A DNA stretch of 64,000 bases from Euglena gracilis (taxonomy: Eukaryota > Euglenida > Euglenophyceae > Euglenales), in assembly GCA_039621445.1 (NCBI GenBank), contig CP154955.1:41424426-41488425 (forward strand). The letters run 5' to 3'. Within the stretch, counting starts at the first letter, position 1. The number at the start of each line of letters is the position of its first letter. The notes under the pieces are model-generated. The model made no database searches. It was not told the origin of the DNA and saw nothing but the letters and a program-made list of their open reading frames with translations. This document shows, piece after piece, positions 60,901 to 64,000 of the stretch. The position numbers and the translations under genes are program-made.

Positions 60901-61184
60901 AACACAAATGTCAAAAACTGTGCATTTTTGAAACTGCACATCAGATTTCTCTCAAAATGAAAATGATGGCCGTACCCTTTTCCCCAATTTTTTTGGCACA
61001 GCCGCTGGAAAAAAAGGTGTTTGCTGGCATGCGGGGGCATTTTGGGAAAGCCAAATTCTACTGGTTTTTTCAATTCAAAATCATGGGAAACCGTAGCCTC
61101 TTTTATTAATGATGATGATGATGATGATGACATTAATGATTGTTAACACTGCGGTTGCAACATAATCAGCGAATTTCTCAAGAG
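57901..61184. other. No gene recognised; dispersed repeats and AT-rich DNA
   Basis: The window's second GCCTGCCCAGGC repeat is at 58725-58915, with partial copies at 59575-59640 and 59940-60000 (ACCAGGCACC core). AT-rich DNA at 58285-58600 and 60420-60760 shows nothing. A CTGTGTGCACTGTGGCTGTT ... TTGGTGCCTTTTATCCC block at about 59637 is repeated at about 62574, indicating another dispersed repeat. A (GAT)7-like run is at 61109-61131. Confidence 0.5.
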
Positions 61185-61560
61185 CCCAGGGGGGGGGGTC
61201 CAGCTGGCCGGCTGGAAAAAGGTGCTAGCCGGAACCCCCTGGGGGTGAGGTCAAGGGGGTGTGGGTCCTGCCAGCTGCTGGGTTGGACCCAGTTGCCACC
61301 CGAAATCAGCTCAAAAAGTCCAAATCCAGCTGGGTTTGACTTTTGGGGCCAAAATTTTGAGGTGAAAACACCAAAATACTAAAAATGGCCATTTCGGGCC
61401 ATTTGACCCTGTTTTTTTAAACAATTTTCGACGCTTTGCGCCAAAAATTTTTTCCGTGCTACGGAAAACTTTATTTCCGTTCGACCCCCCCCCCCCGGGA
61501 GGGTCCACAGCCCGGCTTGGAGCTGCTGGCTGGAAAAAAGGTGCTGGCTGCCCCTCAGCC
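61185..61560 (+). repeat. Dispersed repeat (CCAAATCCAGC / GGCTGGAAAAAAGG family), copy 2
   Basis: GGCTGGAAAAAGGTGCTAGCC near 61209, GTCCAAATCCAGCTGGGTTT near 61317 and a second GGCTGGAAAAAAGGTGCTGG near 61528. Confidence 0.7.
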
Positions 61561-61596
61561 AGCACCACCCTAAGCCTAAAGCTTACGCCAAAGCCT

Positions 61597-61672
61597 TACC
61601 CTACCCTACCCTACCCTAAAACTTAAGCCAGACCCACCCTACCCCTAGGGGGTAGGGTGGGTCTGGCTTAAG
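61597..61672. repeat. Telomere-like CCCTA repeats and 24-bp perfect hairpin
   Basis: 61597-61620 is TACCCTACCCTACCC(TA)...CCCTAAA. 61622-61672 is a perfect 24-bp inverted repeat with a 3-nt loop, arms beginning CTTAAGCCAGACCCACCCTA. It could be a degenerate telomeric insertion, a MITE remnant or an RNA hairpin. It is not followed by a T run, so a classical terminator is not indicated. Confidence 0.85.
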
Positions 61673-61901
61673 AAATTCCCTGACCACAATCACGCCGTGG
61701 TTATCCGAACACCTCCATTCTTTTATTTTGGGAACTAGAAATGCGTGTGAAGAATCGACGCAGATTGCCAAAAGCTATTCGGGCGTTCACTGGAGGAAAT
61801 TGGACTTTGCTTAATTTGCTGGTAAAAGATCTTGTACATCCAATATGTTGGCAATCAATCTTTTCAGTTTTTTTTTATGGAGGTGAGACGCACCTGGTGC
61901 A

Positions 61902-62090
61902 TCACATGCCGAAGGCTCTGAGCTGCTGGTCATACATTGCCCGCTTTTGCTCATCGGTCAGAATATCGAAGGCATCAGTGATCCGCTTGAACAGCTCCTT
62001 GTCATCCTCGTGTTGGTTGGGGTTGCGGTCAGGGTGCAGCTTGATAGCCTTCTGCTTGTATGCAGCCTTAATTTCCTGTTGAGGCAGCAT
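61902..62090 (-). CDS. J-domain (DnaJ/Hsp40-type) exon, partial
   Basis: Minus-strand frame of 62 residues with [19 protein letters not shown], containing the invariant HPD that stimulates Hsp70 ATPase, then [19 protein letters not shown] and [11 protein letters not shown] before a TGA. This covers helices II-IV of a J-domain; helix I is missing. Immediately upstream is CTGATGCTGCCTCAACAG, which looks like a splice acceptor, so the ATG at 62090 is probably intronic and the exon starts at GAAATTAAG (about 62075). Upstream exon(s) were not found. The frame stops right after the domain, so it is either a very small J-protein, a final exon, or a gene fragment captured among repeats. It is the only host-type coding sequence recognised in the window. 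Confidence 0.75.
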   Translation of the reverse strand: MLPQQEIKAAYKQKAIKLHPDRNPNQHEDDKELFKRITDAFDILTDEQKRAMYDQQLRAFGM

Positions 62091-62739
62091 CAGCAGATGC
62101 AGAAAACATCACCACAACCCTAACCCCACAAAAAAAAACAAAAACCACACACAACTTGGGATAAAGCAGTCTTTGAGCGTGTGCAAAATGATGGGGGGGG
62201 GCGGTCGTTAAAATGGCCAATGTTCGTCTCTGACCAAGGGGGGGGGGGTGGTCGTTAGACAAGGGGGGGGGGAATTTCCAGCGCGTCTCGCTGGAAATTT
62301 TTGGCGCTTCGCACCTGACAATGACCAGTCTCATGCATGATGCTGACTGAAGGAAGATGGGACAAATAAACATAAACAGGAGGGGGGGAACACATTCAGA
62401 CAACAAGATGGTGTGCAGGACTTCACTTGTGACACTTTGGGGACATTTGATACCTTTGGCAATTCATGGTGGCAATGATTTCTGGCTCAAAAAAGCTCTT
62501 TCTAAGTCATTAGCATTTACTTGGTCCAGTGTGGCGCCCAGGGGGATCTTCAACTGGAAGCAAGACCCACCCCTGTGTTCACTGCGGCTCTTTGTTTGGT
62601 GCCTTTTATCCCCACCCTCATTCGCTTTATTCTTTTTATAGCACCATTGAGAACCTGAAAGAAAGCCCTTCAATTTTTGGGTGAAAAATAACATAAAATT
62701 CCAAAAGAATTCTTAAGCGCATCGATTTCCATCCTGGGG
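62091..62739. other. No gene recognised upstream of the J-domain exon
   Basis: Contains a GGGCGGTCGTTAA / GGTGGTCGTTAGAC poly-G repeat pair (62195-62270) like that at 32518-32800, and the GGTGCCTTTTATCCC block. No convincing first exon for the J-domain gene. Confidence 0.45.
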
Positions 62740-63060
62740 TTCTCTCAAGGACTCTGGGGGTCCCGGCTGGAAAAAAGGTACTGGCTGGACCCCCCCCCCT
62801 CTGGGGGGGTGGGCGTCCGGGGGAGGGGTCCGGCCGGCTGGACCCGGCGGGCACCCCAAAAACACCAAAAAGCCCAAATCCAGCTGGGTTGGCACTTTTC
62901 AACCAAATTAGGGGGTGAAGCCCCCCCCCCCCAAACACCCCGAAATGCCATCTTTTTGGGCCATTTTTGGCCCCCATTTTCAAAAAAATCGGCAGCACAA
63001 ACTGCCGAAAATCCTTTTCGGTCCAGCCCGGCTTCAGCGATTTTTTGGTTGTCAGACATT
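62740..63060 (+). repeat. Dispersed repeat (CCAAATCCAGC / GGCTGGAAAAAAGG family), copy 3
   Basis: GGCTGGAAAAAAGGTACTGG near 62766 and CCCAAATCCAGCTGGGTTGG near 62873, followed by CACCCCGAAATGCCATCTTT-type sequence. Confidence 0.7.
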
Positions 63061-63790
63061 TCCTTTCATTCCCCGCCATTTCGGAGATTTTTTTTTGGGA
63101 AATCGATTTTTTTTGACCCCAAAAAAGGCCTAAAAATAGCAGAGAGTATGTGGCACTGTTTTGGGCTGTAAATCGGCCATATTTCAGGCTAAGCGGGGAA
63201 ATCAAAATACTGTTGGATCGGGCATTTTGAGGGCTTTAATTTAGGTCTCCGGACATTTCCTTTGATTTGCTTCATTTCCGAGATATTTTGGAAGCATCAA
63301 ATTTTTGACCACAAAAACAACCCAAAAAGAGCCCCCCCCCCAAAAACAAAATTGGGGGGGAAAGAAAAGCATGGTTGGATGGGGCATTCCAATGGCTGCA
63401 TTTTTGGTCGCCAGGTTTTTCCTTTTCGTCGTCGAGATCAGGGTTTTTTTAGACCGGGGGGGACCCCCACCCACCCCCTGGGCCCCCGGGGGGGGGGGGG
63501 GGGGTCCCGGGGGACCACAAAAAAATGGCCGAAAATTGCAAAAAAATGCCAAAAATAGCACTTTTCAAAAAATTTCGGCGCCATTGGCGCCGAAAAGTAT
63601 ATCCCACCCCCCTCTGGGGGGACCCCCTGGGGGGGGGGGATGGGGCTCGGCCGGACCCACCCACCCTCCCCCCCCGGGGGTCCACGACTAAAAAGAACCC
63701 CTGGTCGAGATATGTTGAAAAAAATCGATTTCTTGACAAACCCCCCCCCCCAAAACACCCCAAAATGGCCGTTTTGGACCCCAATGGCAG
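63061..63790. repeat. Copies of the 216-bp repeat family and G/C homopolymer DNA
   Basis: TTTAGGTCTCCGGACATTTC at 63239 with GAGATATTTTGGAA nearby matches 54463-54520. A partial copy lies at 63050-63095. 63440-63790 holds G/C runs up to about 20 bases and CCAAAACACCCCAAAATGGC-like blocks. No gene. Confidence 0.65.
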
Positions 63791-64000
63791 CGGGGGGGGG
63801 GGTCACTGAGCCCAATTCTCTTCAGAGTAAGAGCAAAGCTTACCACCGGGAAAAGAGGGAGGAACCCCCCTCCCCCCGCCCCTGGGTAGGTGTGAGAACC
63901 GGTGGATTATCACCATGACCTGGTCCGGTTCCTGATTTTTTTTTTAGTTGCGGGAAACTGGATTTCCAGTTTCTGTTCACCTCCGTTTGACCCCCAACTC
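63791..64000 (-). repeat. Long inverted repeat, right arm (partner 54637-54869)
   Basis: Read on the minus strand it runs GAGTTGGGGGTCAAAC ... TCATGGTGATAATCC ... GGTAAGCTTTGCTCTTAC ... GGGCTCAGTGACCCC. Truncated by the window end, so the outer boundary is unknown. Confidence 0.8.

Noticed and set aside
62464-62694. Possible first exon of the J-domain gene (contains LGATLDQVNANDLERAFL)
   Set aside because: It only superficially resembles a helix I region, lacks the expected Tyr-x-x-Leu context, and no donor site in phase was seen.

Overview
The window is repeat-dominated eukaryotic nuclear DNA. Evidence: a Ty3/gypsy-type chromovirus pol, several DIRS-type (tyrosine-recombinase) retrotransposons, an 18-kb array of 77-bp satellite repeats, small inverted-repeat elements, microsatellites and one probable J-domain exon bordered by what looks like a splice acceptor. 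No rRNA, tRNA, operon or CRISPR was seen. Long G/C homopolymers alternating with AT-rich stretches suggest a large, repeat-rich genome, perhaps an alga or other protist. The species cannot be named from the sequence, and no complete single-copy host gene is visible.

Layout. 1-3018: 3' half of a chromovirus pol (RT, RNase H, integrase, chromodomain), broken into four frames. 3213-8685: a chain of unrecognised same-strand ORFs in the position of an extra 3' gene; Pro-rich and Lys/Gly-rich parts end in a Cys-rich putative zinc-binding protein. 8686-9970: no gene seen.

9970-32096: a cluster of DIRS elements. Each intact element has ~98-bp inverted terminal repeats (ITRs) and an internal complementary region (ICR) that joins the complements of its two outer ends. 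On the minus strand the order is D/F (17106-32096), then A (12549-17070), then gag fragments E (9970-12479), with spacers of only 35 and 69 bp. D/F was interrupted by two plus-strand DIRS elements, B (21652-26934) and C (26943-31526), lying head-to-tail 8 bp apart. C looks youngest: near-perfect ITRs, an exact ICR and a full recombinase. Its RT frame changes at a G10 run. A has lost recombinase catalytic residues, D/F lacks the RT palm, and B is broken in several frames and has a 372-bp tandem duplication.

32097-34927: no gene seen. 34928-54112: three blocks of 77-bp satellite (about 218 units in all, estimated from length). Blocks 1 and 3 are bounded by ~130-bp inverted repeats; the flanks carry palindrome clusters and ~170-bp direct repeats. 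54113-64000: a mosaic of small dispersed repeats inside a long inverted-repeat pair (54637-54869 and 63791-64000), with a tetranucleotide microsatellite, a 24-bp perfect hairpin beside telomere-like repeats, and the J-domain exon at 61902-62090.

Within each DIRS element the gag-like protein, the RT/RNase H/methyltransferase-like polyprotein and the tyrosine recombinase would act together: the recombinase integrates a circular cDNA whose closure is templated by the ICR. Damaged copies could depend on proteins supplied by an intact relative.
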